Origin: Flaccisagitta enflata
Taxonomy: Eukaryota; Chaetognatha; Sagittoidea; Aphragmophora
NCBI GenBank assembly: GCA_965153355.1
Contig: OZ231126.1
Coordinates: 95,852,001 to 95,916,000 of the forward strand
Direction of reading: 5' to 3'
DNA length: 64,000 nucleotides
The notes under the pieces were generated by a model. That model did not search any database. It worked only from the letters and a program-made list of their open reading frames with translations, and had not been told where the DNA came from. Below, piece after piece: positions 23,161-36,458 of this stretch. Position numbers and translations under genes: made by a program. Within the stretch, counting starts at the first letter, position 1; the number at the start of each line of letters is the position of its first letter.

Positions 23161-23640
23161 TTTTTGGGCAGCGGCCCCAAAGGGCCGATGTCCTGTAGAA
23201 CACAGGGGGGAATTTCCAGACGTCCGTCCTTCCGTCCTTCCGTCCATCCGTCTGTCCGTCCGTCCCCCCCCTGTTGGCCATCAAGACCTCATAGTATCAA
23301 ATAAGCCCCCTGTGGCTCAAATTTGCCCTCCAAATCTCAAATCTGCTCTCTAAGCCTTAATTCTGCCCTCCAGCCTTCAAATATGCCTTCATTGGCCTTA
23401 ATCAGTTATCCAAGGCCTGAGATACGCCCCCTCAGGACGTCTGGAAATTCCTCCCTGTGTTCTACAGGACATCGGCCCTTTGGGGCCGCTGTCCTGCTCT
23501 CACTCCACTACTTCACTGAATCACCCCCAGCAGAGCATCGGGTACCGCTGACCATGTGCGATCCTTGGATGACTAGTTGGGTCCACTGCCCAGCTCTCTC
23601 CCTCAACTACAATCATAACCATCTGATGCTTTCGCGACTG
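23161..23640 (+). mobile_element. Foldback-like element, family B/C (copy B2)
   Basis: TTTTTGGGCAGCGGCCCCAA, GGGCCGATGTCCTGTAGAAC and a GTCC-rich stretch, then CTCAAATCTGCCCTCCA-type subrepeats. The inverted right arm (ATTCCTCCCTGTGTTCTACA, GGACATCGGCCC) continues into the outer module AGCAGAGCATCGGGTACCGC, TGACCATGTGCGATCCTTGG and GCTTTCGCGACT. Confidence 0.8.
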
Positions 23641-23696
23641 TTTTATCTACCCCAAAAGCAATCTGCTTACCAAAAGTAGTCAATATAAATGGTTAT

Positions 23697-24275
23697 AGTC
23701 GCAAAAACGCCAGATTGTCAGCAATACCTGTTGCCCTTACATTAATGTACTTCCTCTATCAGTGTACTTCCTACATTAGTGTACTTATGTTAGAACTAGA
23801 AATATAAGGGAAAGCGGACCGAAAGGAACTGATGACCAATGCTGAGCTAGGATTTGAGCATTGAGGATAGGATTCAAGTCGTAAGGGTGAAATTTAAGAC
23901 TCAAAGCTGGGATGAGAGCCACAAGGCTGGGGTTGGAGCCTTGAGGCTAGGATAGGAGCCTCGAGGCTGGGATGGGAGCCTCAAGGCTGGGATTGGAGCC
24001 TCAAGGTTGGGATCGAGACTTAAGCCTGGGATTGAAACTCGAGACTGATATTGCAGTTTAAAAGCTGGGATTGAAAAATAATGGCTTGGATTTGAGCCAA
24101 AGAGCTGGGATTTGAGCCACTAGGCTAGGATTTGCAGGCTTGATTTGGAACCATGAGGCTAGAATTTGGGCTTCAAAGCGAGAAGGGGGAGGGAGAGGGA
24201 GAAGGAGAAGGAGAAGAAGAAGAAGAAGAAGGAGAAAATCTCCCATATGTGTGAAAGCAAAGGTCATTTGACCTA
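23697..24275 (-). mobile_element. Foldback-like element, family A (copy A4), diverged
   Basis: Outer motif AGTCGCAAAAACGCC and CAGCAATACCTGTTGCCC, a weak left tip CGGACCGAAAGGAACTGATG, then about 18 GGCTGGGATTGGAGCCTCAA-type units in one orientation. The right arm is GAAGAAGGAGAAAATCTCCC, ATATGTGTGAAAGC and AAAGGTCATTTGACC. Confidence 0.7.
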
Positions 24276-24389
24276 AGTCACCTGTATGCTCTGACTTAGG
24301 TGAGGAAATAAAGACAGGAGGTCGTCAATATATTTTTTTTTCAGTTTTGTAATGGCATAAAATAGCTGGCTTGAAGTGAGGAAAAAAAT

Positions 24390-24720
24390 GTTATTTTAGT
24401 CTTGTTTTTAAAAGCCCTTTTTATGCCGTTTTGATACACCCAAAAAACGCGGTTTCAAAACGGCAACTATGCCCGCGTTTTGAAACCCCAGATTACAGCC
24501 ACAATAGGACGTTGTTGTATGCATAAATGGTTTTTTGGACGTCCTGAAACTGCTGCATACTAGGAGTTTTGATACGTCGTTCCCCTTTGTGGGACGATAA
24601 TGCAATAATAACGCCAATGAAATACCTGGATCGACCAACTGATCAACCGACAGATCCACCAACCAACCAACCGACGGACAGAGTCTTTTATTGACATGCG
24701 TTGGCGCACGTAAAAAGGCA
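24390..24720 (-). repeat. Family F-related and D-like sequence
   Basis: TTTCAAAACGGCAACTATGC and GTTTTGATACACCC are family F motifs in the orientation of F2. From about 24,605 an ACCAACCAACCGACGGACAG segment and GCGTTGGCGCACGTAAAAAG recall a decayed D end. Confidence 0.5.
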
Positions 24721-25058
24721 TATTTTGCTTATGCCTCTAACAAGCTCAAATTCGGTTCCATTGCTTCTCGTTTTTGGCAAAAATCGGGGACGGAAGAAAA
24801 AAAATTTCAGGCCCTGTAAATTTGTGTCAACTGAGGCGATGGCTGGCCCCTGTTGGGTGACCTTGCCACTTGGAATAGCGAGATACATATCTCATATCCA
24901 TCAAGTTATTTGCCAAAATCGAGGCATCTGTGGAGCCAAACTGCAGCACTCTGGGATAAGAAAAGTTTCATTAGAATACATGTCAAGGAATCGGCAAAAA
25001 TGAAGCCTTACAAAAATGAAGCCTTATAGTGAAGCTGCGTTGTTGCCAGAAATGAATA
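24721..25058. other. Unassigned sequence
   Basis: A 100-aa open frame covers this stretch but has no recognisable motif. No repeat match found. Confidence 0.4.
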
Positions 25059-25210
25059 CAGTGGAATACCGCCAGAGCGCACCCGTTATTAAGGCAGTAT
25101 CACAAGAGATTTTGACAATGGAGTCATTTATATATTTTCAATAAGGCAACTAGACTATTAGGTTAACTTCTCCCGGTCCCTTGGCATGCATCAGTGAAGC
25201 TCTAATGTAA
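25059..25210 (+). repeat. Degenerate pogo-like MITE
   Basis: CAGTGGAATACCGCCAGAGC after TA, and CATCAGTGAAGCTCTAATGT at the right, are weakened versions of the TIRs at 57,503-57,669. Confidence 0.5.
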
Positions 25211-25307
25211 CCATCTGATACGCATCCCAAGTATAAATAGTAACAAATGCGGAGAAAGAACCTAACAAACTAAAGACAACCCAGAGTGGAATACAAGAAA
25301 AAAAAGT

Positions 25308-25760
<453 letters not shown>

Positions 25761-26398
25761 GAAAGAGAGAGATTGAAAAAGAAATAAAGGAAAGAAGGAA
25801 TGAATTAAGAGAGAAATCAGGAGGAAAATAGATTTGGAGAGACGAAACAAAAACCGACCATACCAATTACCAAAGCACTACTGGGTGGTGCAGATAACAT
25901 TATAGTAATTGTGCCATCACTAAATAACTGGAATTAGCCTGCAGTTACGATATACTCGCCTTTCAGGAATACGAAGTTTCCTTAAACATCAAAGAATAGT
26001 GTTTCTCTGCTGACACGAAGGAATCTGTAAAAAAAATAACGCGTTTTCTATCCAATGGGACATTATGAACCATATCTCAACATTTGGCCACATCAGTGCG
26101 CGACTGCAATGCCCTACTGCAGTTCTGTTCAGTCTCGTGAGTTGCGCTCGCGCTCCAATGAAGCTCGATAAGTTCCAAAAAAAGACAAACCCGCGACGGT
26201 CGATAATGGAAATGTGCACGAGGGTAAGAAAAAGCGACGAGACAGACTGAAATCATTCTTTCTTTCCTTTTACCCGATGTTTTGGTCGTGGCCAGATTAG
26301 TAGACAGTTTCCTGAATTGGAAGAGCACTCTACCTAAGTGTAATGTAGCATTGCGTGGGTACTTGAGAGGCCATAAAAGTTAATATGAAATATACAAT
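25761..26398. other. Unassigned sequence
   Basis: No supported ORF, RNA gene or repeat family. Confidence 0.4.
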
Positions 26399-26832
26399 AG
26401 TCGCAAAAGCGTTACCCGTTGCCCCAATGTGAGTGTATGTGGATGTGTGATGATGAGAGGAGCAGTGGCCCCGAAGGGGCTGATGACCTATGCTCACTAA
26501 GTTTGGAGGCTCTAGGCTGGGATTTGAGCCTCCAAGCTTGAGACTGTGATGTTAGTCTCAAGGCTAATTTGAGCCTCAAGGCTGTGATTTGAGGCAAGAT
26601 GCTGGTATTTGAGCCTTGAGGCTGGGGTTTGAGCCTTGAGGCTGGGATTTGAGTCTTGCTGCTAGGATTGGGGCCTTAAGACTAGAATTTGGGCATCAAG
26701 GCTGGGATTTTTGCCTAAAAGCTGGGATATGAGCTTCGAAGGGGGTAGACGGATGGAGGAGGAGAAGGAGGAGAAATTTACCCTGTATAAAAGCATAGGT
26801 CATCAACCTCTTCGAACTCACTGCCCAAAAGC
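26399..26832 (-). mobile_element. Foldback-like element, family A (copy A5)
   Basis: Outer motif AGTCGCAAAAGCGTTACCCG, then GCAGTGGCCCCGAAGGGGC and TGATGACCTATGC. GGCTGGGATTTGAGCCT units follow. The right arm is GGAGGAGAAATTTACCC, AAAGCATAGGTCATCAACCT and CACTGCCCAAAAGC. Confidence 0.78.
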
Positions 26833-26960
26833 GGGCCCAACTGACGGACTAAGCAACTAAATGATCAAGACAATATAAGAGAGAAAAAAACGGCGCAAGA
26901 TGATGAAACAAGTAGCAGCAAATTAGAAAAGAGATAAGAAAAAAAAAGAAGACAAAAGGA

Positions 26961-26990
<30 letters not shown>
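26961..26990. repeat. Poly-A run
   Basis: About 30 consecutive A within purine-rich sequence. Confidence 0.95.
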
Positions 26991-26992
<2 letters not shown>

Positions 26993-27030
26993 AGAAACAA
27001 AAAAGAAAAAATTAGAGGGAGAAAAAAGAA

Positions 27031-27470
27031 AACAGGTCGCCCAAGGGCAATATATGGTCAGCGATACCCGTTGCCCTGCTTGGCATGATTGCAAATTGGA
27101 ATGAGAAGAAGCATCATTTGTGCATCGTTTGTCCCCCCCTAAGGCCTCTCAGGCCTGAAATCTACCCTCTCAAGCCTGAAATCTATCCTCTAAGGCCTGA
27201 AATCTGCCCTCTCAGGCCTTGAATCTGAGAGGGCGGATTAAAGGCCAGAGAGGACAGATTTCATACCCAAGAGGGTAGATTTCAAGCTTTACAGGGCAGA
27301 CTCAAGGCCTGAGAGGGCAGATTTCAGGCCTGAGAGGGTCGATTTCAGGTCTGTGAGGGCAGATTTCAGGCCTGAGAGGGCCCAGGGGGGGTCAAATGAA
27401 CAGACGCACAAACTAAAGTCCCAATGTGTTCTACAGGACTTCGTCTCCTTCGGGACCGCTGTCCAAAAAG
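27031..27470 (-). mobile_element. Foldback-like element, family B (copy B3), left tip lost
   Basis: Outer module AACAGGTCGCCCAAGGGCAA and GCGATACCCGTTGCCCTGCT. The left tip is missing. Subrepeats AGGCCTGAAATCTACCCTCT invert near 27,225 to GAGAGGGCAGATTTCAGGCC. The right arm is GTTCTACAGGACTTCGTC and CGGGACCGCTGTCC. Confidence 0.75.
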
Positions 27471-28708
<1,238 letters not shown>

Positions 28709-28734
28709 TTTTGCTTTTGAAACAAGTGACCCAG

Positions 28735-28900
28735 GGTAACAATATTGTCGCCGATGGTTAGGCAGGAGCGTAAACACAGTCAAAACGTCAGCATCGTAAA
28801 TGCGCATTTTTACGCATTTCGACTCGAACATTGCCACCAACAGGCCGACGGCCCTATAGCTCGACGGACAGACAAAGCTTCTTATCAAGTCATGAGGAGT
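28735..28900 (+). repeat. Degenerate D-like element
   Basis: GTCGCCGATGGTTAGGCAGG and GCTCGACGGACAGACAAAGC, followed by TTCTTATCAAGTC, follow the order of D motifs with heavy divergence. Confidence 0.45.
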
Positions 28901-28929
28901 CCGCGAGAAGAAATTGTAGTTTCGTTGGA

Positions 28930-29075
28930 GGTGGAGCGCATCTTCCCCCCCCCCACCTATTTTCTAGTTGATGTGTCGTTAATGGGCCAATTCGTCTGAC
29001 TGACCGTCCATCGGTAACAAGAAAAAAAAATTGAGTGGCTTCCACCTCACTGCCCCTGCCCAACCGCGAGCGACT
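28930..29075 (-). repeat. Degenerate D-like fragment
   Basis: CTGACTGACCGTCCATCGG, CACTGCCCCTGCCCAACCGC and GAGCGACTTTTAG match the proximal end of a D copy. Confidence 0.45.
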
Positions 29076-29318
29076 TTTAGTATTAGGGTTGTCGTTGTTC
29101 TTCGATCTGCCGAAATGGAGTCCCAGTTAAGAATATGAGTCTCCATTTCATTGCCTTACTTTACTCCTCTGGTTCTGGTTCTGTAGCTGCCTCTGATTCC
29201 ATAACTGCATTCCTTTGGCCAACACGATTGAATGATTGAAATCGAGTACGTAATCAATCCTTAGGGTTCCCGGCGATGACCAGTCCGCGGTTTCATGACC
29301 TACTTAAACCAAGGCTAC

Positions 29319-30357
<1,039 letters not shown>

Positions 30358-30539
30358 GCTTTCATCTCTGTCTCCATTTCACTAGGAAGAAACCGCGCGA
30401 ACTGCGTTGTGGCAACCATTAATACCGATGCTGACCTTTTCTTTCTAAGAGTTTTTTTCAGAATTTGGCTAGCTCTTCTAGTTTTTGCATAATGTTCTCA
30501 TCTTATGTTACATTTGAAACAAATCATACTGTAGGCTTT

Positions 30540-30722
30540 AGTCTGACAGGGGTGTAAGTCCGACAAACAGGAACGTCGGCCGACTTCCCTGACGTCCCTC
30601 CCCATACACCCATGGGAATGGGTAGAAAAAATGCAAGGGGGTGGGCCGGGCCGGGGAGGGGGGGTGGGAGGGTGAGGAAGACGGAGGGGGAGGAAGTTGG
30701 GGCAAAATGAGGTTGAAAAAAA
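30540..30722. other. G-rich segment
   Basis: GGGGGTGGGCCGGGCCGGGG and GGGGGGGTGGGAGGGTGAGG around 30,640-30,700 form several G-tracts capable of quadruplex pairing. No gene was found. Confidence 0.6.
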
Positions 30723-30817
30723 AGAAAGCAAAAGGCAATGAGTCGATTTTTGCCTCGGGGCGGCACGGCCGGAGTTTTAAGAAAACCGTCGCTCTAGCTT
30801 TGATAGCTAGGCAAGAT

Positions 30818-30821
<4 letters not shown>

Positions 30822-30856
<35 letters not shown>

Positions 30857-30960
30857 CAGTGACAGAGAGACAGAGACAGAGACAGACACAGACACAGAGA
30901 CAGACAGAGACACAGACGTATACATAGACAGTGACAAACAGAGAAAGAGAAAGAGAGACT
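30822..30960. repeat. (GA)n and (GACA)n
   Basis: Short GA array then irregular CAGACA units. Confidence 0.9.
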
Positions 30961-31335
30961 CAAAAATAGACAGACATATTTACAAACGAATTAACAAAGT
31001 GATAACAAAAAATACGAATATGAAAAAAATTTATAAAAACTGTGAACATTTGGCGGCTTACAAAATTGAGATATTTTTAAAGATAGACTTTTAGACAGTG
31101 GAAAAGGGAAAGAGAAGATGGTTAAACGCTATTTAACAGATAAATGGAGCAAAGAAAAAAAACAGATAAAAGAAAAATAGAAAAACACGAGTGAAGAGAG
31201 ATATGAACGAGGAAACAGCAATATCAGGCCAATATCAATAAAAGAAGGACCCGTTCTCGTGTTTATGATAGAATGTCTCTTTTCTTCCTCTAGCACGAGT
31301 CTCCATCTGTTGCGGCTGTATTTTGCAACAAAAAT

Positions 31336-31339
<4 letters not shown>
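30961..31339. other. Unassigned AT-rich sequence
   Basis: Nothing recognised. Confidence 0.4.
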
Positions 31340-31402
<63 letters not shown>

Positions 31403-31511
31403 TTAGAGAAACTGAAGACAGAGAGACAGAGAGACAGAGAGACAGAGAGAGACAGAGAGAGACAGATGAATAGACCGAGAGGGCAAGGACAGAGAAGACA
31501 GAGACAAGAGT

Positions 31512-31577
<66 letters not shown>
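31340..31577. repeat. Two (GA)n arrays with GACAGA between
   Basis: GA at 31,340-31,398 and 31,515-31,575, joined by irregular ACAGAG sequence. Confidence 0.94.
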
Positions 31578-31578
<1 letters not shown>

Positions 31579-31718
31579 GAAATGAAATAGTGTACTTCCG
31601 CGAGACTGTACATGTCTAACTAAGGGAGTCATGTCAGTATTGGATTCGATTGCAGTATAAATTTTTGCTTTATCTTCTTGCTGAGTTTGTGTTCCGCGAA
31701 CGTAGATGCTAAACCGCA

Positions 31719-31764
31719 TCAGAATGGTGGTTATTATCGCGCATCAGAATGGTGGTTATCATCG
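31719..31764. repeat. Short direct duplication
   Basis: CGCATCAGAATGGTGGTTAT occurs twice in tandem, about 22 bases apart. Confidence 0.85.
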
Positions 31765-31893
31765 CAGACACATTACTGATGAGCAGACAGACGGACTGAT
31801 TCATTTCATCTTCTGTTTTGTTCTTGGGATTTGTTGGTTCCGTTCCTTTTTTAGTTTCTTGTGTAGAATTTTGGATGATTGGGGAGGGCGGTC

Positions 31894-31898
<5 letters not shown>

Positions 31899-31947
<49 letters not shown>

Positions 31948-31948
31948 G
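31899..31948. repeat. (GA)n microsatellite
   Basis: GA array of about 48 bases. Confidence 0.95.
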
Positions 31949-32117
31949 GACGGAGATGATCCGAGATCTGATTCCCGATGGCGCGCTGCGGCTTGTTCCA
32001 GGCTGCGCTTTCCGAACGCAAATCCTTGTATCCGACATCACCGTCATCATTCGTAGGGGTCTTCGGTCGGTGTATCGTACCCAGCTGCCGACGAAATCTT
32101 CCTCGAATGGTTTTCAG

Positions 32118-32400
32118 TTGTTGTTGTTGTTGTTGTTGTTGTTGTTATTGTTGTTATTGTTGTTGTTATTTATTTGTTTTTGTTATTTGTTATTGATTAT
32201 TTGTATTTGTGTCATTTTTTTTATTATTTATTTATTTATTATTTATTTATTTATTTATTTTATTTATTTATTTATTATTTATTTATTTATTTATTGATTG
32301 TTATTATTGTTATTATTGTTATTATTATTATTTATTTGTTATTTGTTGTTGCCGTTGTTATTGTAGTTGTTGCTATTGTCATTGTTATTTGCCTCTGTGT
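32118..32400. repeat. (TTG)n and (TTTA)n tract
   Basis: TTG/TTA units to about 32,175, TTTA from 32,220 to 32,296, then mixed TTATTG. Confidence 0.93.
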
Positions 32401-32593
32401 CCCACGTGATTCCTCATCACGAGCATCAGTGCAAACCGGAAGGAATGAAAAAGCGAGGAAGTGCAGAAATTAATGAATTTCTAACGTCTGACTGCTGCTG
32501 TCCACACCTCACCCAATTCCCACCCACCTAGAAACCTCTAGGAGCTGAAGAGGCGAGCCTGGGCTTGAAACGGAGATCCTCATTGTCAGTTAT

Positions 32594-32602
32594 TTGTTGT
32601 TG

Positions 32603-32637
<35 letters not shown>

Positions 32638-32700
32638 TTGTTTTTTTTATCTTATTTCATTTTGTTATTATTGTTGTTATTGTTGATGTTATTGTTTTTG
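32594..32700. repeat. (TTTA)n with TTG flanks
   Basis: TTTA units at 32,605-32,640, then TTATTGTTG sequence. AGGAGCTGAAG and GATCCTCATTG before it resemble GGAGCTGAAGGCGGG and GAGGATTTCC near 33,090-33,125, suggesting a duplicated unit that ends in TTG arrays. Confidence 0.8.
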
Positions 32701-32857
32701 CCTGCTTTGTCTTCGGGGAAGTTGCCGGTGCCGTATTTCGCTTCGCTATCTTCCTCGAACTGCTGCTGCGCTGGCTAGTGATGCTGCAGTCGTTGGATGG
32801 AGAGTCTCTTTGAAGTCTTCAGCTGCATGCCGCGCCTTCCCATTTTTCCTCGATCTT

Positions 32858-32873
32858 GTTGTTGTCGTTGTCG

Positions 32874-32916
<43 letters not shown>

Positions 32917-32917
32917 G
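32858..32917. repeat. (TTG)n microsatellite
   Basis: About 19 TTG units with TCG variants at the left. Confidence 0.96.
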
Positions 32918-33129
32918 ATCTTTATGTTGAAGCTGACTTTCAGTTGGAACAGCGTTCGCTTGACGGGAGCACCAATGTTGACCGGTAGGGGGAATCAGAA
33001 ACGGGGATCGATTTTCAGTGGAGTTGCATCATGTGTTGACCCGGTCAACATACACTTTATCAAATTCACCCACCTGAGAGGGACCTCTAGGAGCTGAAGG
33101 CGGGAATATGTGACGAGGATTTCCATCTT

Positions 33130-33273
33130 GCTGCTACTGTTGTTGTTGTTGTTATTGTAGTTGCTGCTGTTATACCGTTGTTGTTATTGCTTTATTGTTA
33201 CTGCTGTTATTTGTTGCTGGCTATTTGATGCTGTTATTGTTGCTGTGATATTGCTATTGTTGTTATTTTTGTT

Positions 33274-33336
<63 letters not shown>

Positions 33337-33337
33337 G
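33130..33337. repeat. (TTG)n array adjoining the LINE 3' end
   Basis: Irregular TTG/TTA/CTG units from 33,130, regular TTG from 33,271 to 33,337. Read on the minus strand this is a (CAA)n run directly after the LINE 3' end, so its right part is best read as the element's tail. Confidence 0.9.
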
Positions 33338-35987
33338 CTTTGATGGTGGTTTCTTCACTTATCATGAATGATATCTAAGGCGGAAGTGTTTTCTCTGATA
33401 TGCTTTACTTTCGCATATTCTTCAACTGTTTTTGCAATGAGCGGGGAGCTTCTCTCCATGCTGGCAAATCTTCTCTGTGCAAATTGGATTAGATGTTTCT
33501 TAATTCTTAGTAAGCCACTTGAGTCGTGCAAGTCATCGATGGTCACATAGGCTGGAGTTCTCAAGATAGTACGCAGAGCATGATTTTGTATTAATTGGAG
33601 TTTTTGTATGTGCGTTTCAGCAGCGTTGATAATGCATACACTACAGTATTCAAAGATTGATCGTATAGTTGCTGTGTAAAGCTTGGCCATAACTTTAGGA
33701 TTTGTCTTTTCTGACTGCGCTGAGATAGCTCTCAGTAGATTGAGGCGTTTGTATGCTTTCGCCACGATTTTCTGGGTTTGAGGCTCCCATGTCAATCTTG
33801 CGTCAAATTTTACGCCCAAAAAGTCGGCTTCCTCGGCTAATGAGATTGATTCGTGGAAGAGTCTTATCCGGTAATTACTGGCAGCTTCATCTTTGTGCCT
33901 TGGGCACTTGGTGAATAAGATCAATTTTGACTTCATGGGGCTCAGTGTCACATACCATTTTTTGCACCAATCTTCAATTTTCGCAATCTCGACCTGCATT
34001 GTACTTAATGCATCAACGGCTTTTGAGCTAGTCGTCCAAAGACCAACATCGTCAGCAAACTGCGAGGAGGAAATGTGGGAGGAATCCAAGACGTCGGTTA
34101 AGTCATTGACGAAGATCAAATAAAGTATTGGTGAGAGGCAAGATCCCTGTGGAGTGCCGGCTTTCAGCTCAACAGTCTCTGACCAGACTCCATCGTGGCA
34201 AACTCTGAGAGACCGGTTATCTAAGAAAGAGAAAAGGATATTCTTCATTTGGTGTGAGAGTCCAATTCTGTTGATCTTGTACTTTAAGCCGTTTTTCCAA
34301 ACTGCGTCGAAAGCTGCTTTCACGTCTAAAAACAAACCCAATGTACAATTTCTTTTTTTGAAGCCATTTGACACACTTTGTGCAAGTCGAAGAAGATGTT
34401 CCTGTGTAGACCTTCCTTTGGTAAAGCCTGCTTGGTTGGCATTAAGGAAGTTTTTTGCATCTAACTCTTTCATCAGATAAACGTAGAGAAATCTTTCATA
34501 TATTTTCCCTAAGCAGGAGAGCAGGGATATGGGTCTGTAATTGCAGGCTAGTTTTTTGTCTCTTCCAGGCTTAGGTAACATCCTCACCTTGGCTTCTTTC
34601 CAAGCTTTTGGGAAGACATTTTTAGCAAGACACTGATTTATGACATTGCAGAAAACTTGTTTCGTATTTGGCGAGCAAAGTTTCATTAAGCCATAGCTAA
34701 TTTGATCTTCGCCTGGAGCGGAATTTGCTTTAGTTTCACTAAGTAGCTTTTCAAACTGTGGAATAAATATTTTCCCGATAGAGCCCTCTTCAATTACTTT
34801 TTGTTCCATGGAAATCTCTTCGTCCACCTTTTGTTTGAAATCACGATCAAACATATCGCTGTCAGGGGTTTGATGTACAGAGTGCAGATATCTGGAAAAT
34901 TCGTCACACTTTTCTTTATTGTTGCTAGTAAGTGAACCATCAGGCACAATAAGTGGAGTTTCTGGCTCTTCGATCGATTTGTCTTTGTTTTTGAACCTGT
35001 TGAAAGATTTCCACATTTCGAGTGTATCGCGTGAATCACAAATTTTTCCACACAGCTCCTCAATCTGCTTCTCTTTGAACTCCTGCATCTGATGCTGTAT
35101 TTTGTGATTGACTCGGTTGTAGATTTTTGTTAGGACTTTTTTGCCAAGAGGGCTGCTTGCTTTCTTGCGGTTTTTTAATATTGCTTTTCTAAATTGTATA
35201 TTAGCGTAGATTTCATCTGGCAGTATGGGCTTCTTCTTAGAGGGGTATGACTTGGTGCTTTTCTCCTTGGCTTCAGCAAATATCTTATTGACTGAACTTA
35301 TATTTTTGTTTATGTCCTCAGACAAAACAAAATTTTCAAGCATTTTGTCAGCTTCCTTAGCCCACATGATCATATCGGTCTTGACCTTCCATACGGGTTT
35401 TGATTTGAACAAGAGTTTGGTCACAACCGGCAAATGATCTGATCCTACATCGCCATCAACATAGCATGACTCTACTAAGCGGCTTCCGACTGCATCTGCA
35501 ATGACAAGGTCTAAAATATTAGCTTCGCCGGAGGAATTACTGTAATATGTAGGTGAGTTAATGTCAAGGTAGATGAGATCCTCTTGGTTCAGTGATTGCA
35601 GCAGCTTGTTTCCATAATCATTTGATGTTCTAGAGCCAAATGAAAAATGAGGGCAGTTCAGATCACCAACGATTAAACCCCCGATTGATTTGCCATTAAA
35701 TCTAGTATTTCTAAAATCAGAGAAGATTCCGTTTGGAAAATAGTGTCTTGGGTGATTGTATACGCATGTCAGCTTAAATGGAGAATATTTCTGATCTGGC
35801 GGTAGCAGTATCACTGATATTGCCTCACAATAGTCCCCCACTGCTCTAAGAGGCACTTGTATACAAGACCATCTTGCTGGAATAATTAGCGCCACCCCAC
35901 CAGCTGTTGCCATTTCAGTTGTATATGCTCGATCGCTTCTTAACATGGAATAGCCGTTAATGTCACTAATTAATGTTTCTTTTTTTA

Positions 35988-35988
<1 letters not shown>
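33338..35988 (-). mobile_element. 5'-truncated non-LTR retrotransposon (LINE, Jockey/CR1 type)
   Basis: A single-ORF LINE copy in minus orientation. The 3' end is 17 bases of UTR after TGA, then a (CAA)n tail. The 5' end stops abruptly at a GA microsatellite at about 35,988, within the endonuclease domain: the frame is open for about 15 codons upstream of the first Met (reading ETLISDINGYS before it, as LINE endonucleases do). It therefore lacks the N-terminal endonuclease catalytic residues, any ORF1 and the promoter. The uninterrupted frame points to a fairly recent insertion. No target-site duplication can be defined because both ends lie in simple repeats. Confidence 0.9.
33355..35946 (-). 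CDS. LINE endonuclease (C-terminal part) and reverse transcriptase
   Basis: In an intact element this protein nicks target DNA and copies the element's RNA at the nick (target-primed reverse transcription). The 863 residues show the C-terminal half of an exonuclease-endonuclease-phosphatase domain, with GDLNCPHF at 94-101 and the catalytic GSDHLPV at 168-174. A reverse transcriptase follows: NYRPISLL at 469-476, FLDVKAAFD at 539-547 (first catalytic Asp), AGTPQGSCLSP at 596-606, and QFADD at 629-633 (catalytic Asp pair). Next comes the FLGVKFDARLTW thumb-type motif and an LQLIQNHALR-type C-terminal segment usual in Jockey and CR1 groups. No RNase H domain or gag-like ORF1 is visible. The Met at 35,946 is only the first ATG in the truncated frame, not the native start. 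The N-terminal endonuclease residues are missing, so the copy should be unable to mobilise by itself. Exact clade placement is uncertain. Confidence 0.93.
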   Translation of the reverse strand: MLRSDRAYTTEMATAGGVALIIPARWSCIQVPLRAVGDYCEAISVILLPPDQKYSPFKLTCVYNHPRHYFPNGIFSDFRNTRFNGKSIGGLIVGDLNCPHFSFGSRTSNDYGNKLLQSLNQEDLIYLDINSPTYYSNSSGEANILDLVIADAVGSRLVESCYVDGDVGSDHLPVVTKLLFKSKPVWKVKTDMIMWAKEADKMLENFVLSEDINKNISSVNKIFAEAKEKSTKSYPSKKKPILPDEIYANIQFRKAILKNRKKASSPLGKKVLTKIYNRVNHKIQHQMQEFKEKQIEELCGKICDSRDTLEMWKSFNRFKNKDKSIEEPETPLIVPDGSLTSNNKEKCDEFSRYLHSVHQTPDSDMFDRDFKQKVDEEISMEQKVIEEGSIGKIFIPQFEKLLSETKANSAPGEDQISYGLMKLCSPNTKQVFCNVINQCLAKNVFPKAWKEAKVRMLPKPGRDKKLACNYRPISLLSCLGKIYERFLYVYLMKELDAKNFLNANQAGFTKGRSTQEHLLRLAQSVSNGFKKRNCTLGLFLDVKAAFDAVWKNGLKYKINRIGLSHQMKNILFSFLDNRSLRVCHDGVWSETVELKAGTPQGSCLSPILYLIFVNDLTDVLDSSHISSSQFADDVGLWTTSSKAVDALSTMQVEIAKIEDWCKKWYVTLSPMKSKLILFTKCPRHKDEAASNYRIRLFHESISLAEEADFLGVKFDARLTWEPQTQKIVAKAYKRLNLLRAISAQSEKTNPKVMAKLYTATIRSIFEYCSVCIINAAETHIQKLQLIQNHALRTILRTPAYVTIDDLHDSSGLLRIKKHLIQFAQRRFASMERSSPLIAKTVEEYAKVKHIRENTSALDIIHDK

Positions 35989-36038
<50 letters not shown>

Positions 36039-36076
36039 GTTAGAGAGAGAGAGAGAGACAGAGAGACAGAGAGAGG
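35988..36076. repeat. (GA)n/(GACA)n at the LINE 5' junction
   Basis: GA, GACA and mixed units. The LINE truncation point lies at the left edge. Confidence 0.93.
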
Positions 36077-36458
36077 TTATCACTAGAAAAAATCTTATGA
36101 AATAGAAAACCAAGCTCTGTTCTATATTCCATTTACATACAAAATCATTGTCGTGTGTGAGAGAGAGAGAGAGAGAGAGCAAGAGGGCCATGCGTGATGT
36201 TTTTGAAGCGAGGATCCACTCGATTTTTACTACTTTTTGTTTTCATTTTCTGCTCTTTTTTCAGACTTTATTTTCTTCCCTCATTTTTGTTTTCTTTGGA
36301 GAGCTTTCCCTCCTTAACTCGAAAGGACGAGGTAAAGTTAGAGTTTGCAAATCCTTTGGAAGTGACTTTTTGTGTTCTTTTTGTTCAGTCTCGACGTTGT
36401 GTGCGAGTGTTTCATACCTTCCTTTAGATATCACAATTGATGAGCAGAAATGGATTTT
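36077..36458. other. Unassigned, with a short (GA)n
   Basis: A small GA run at 36,158-36,178, then T-rich sequence without recognised features. Confidence 0.4.

Noticed and set aside
24701-25003. 100-aa plus-strand ORF
   Set aside because: No recognisable motif, and neighbouring sequence is repeat-derived. Length is within chance for this composition.
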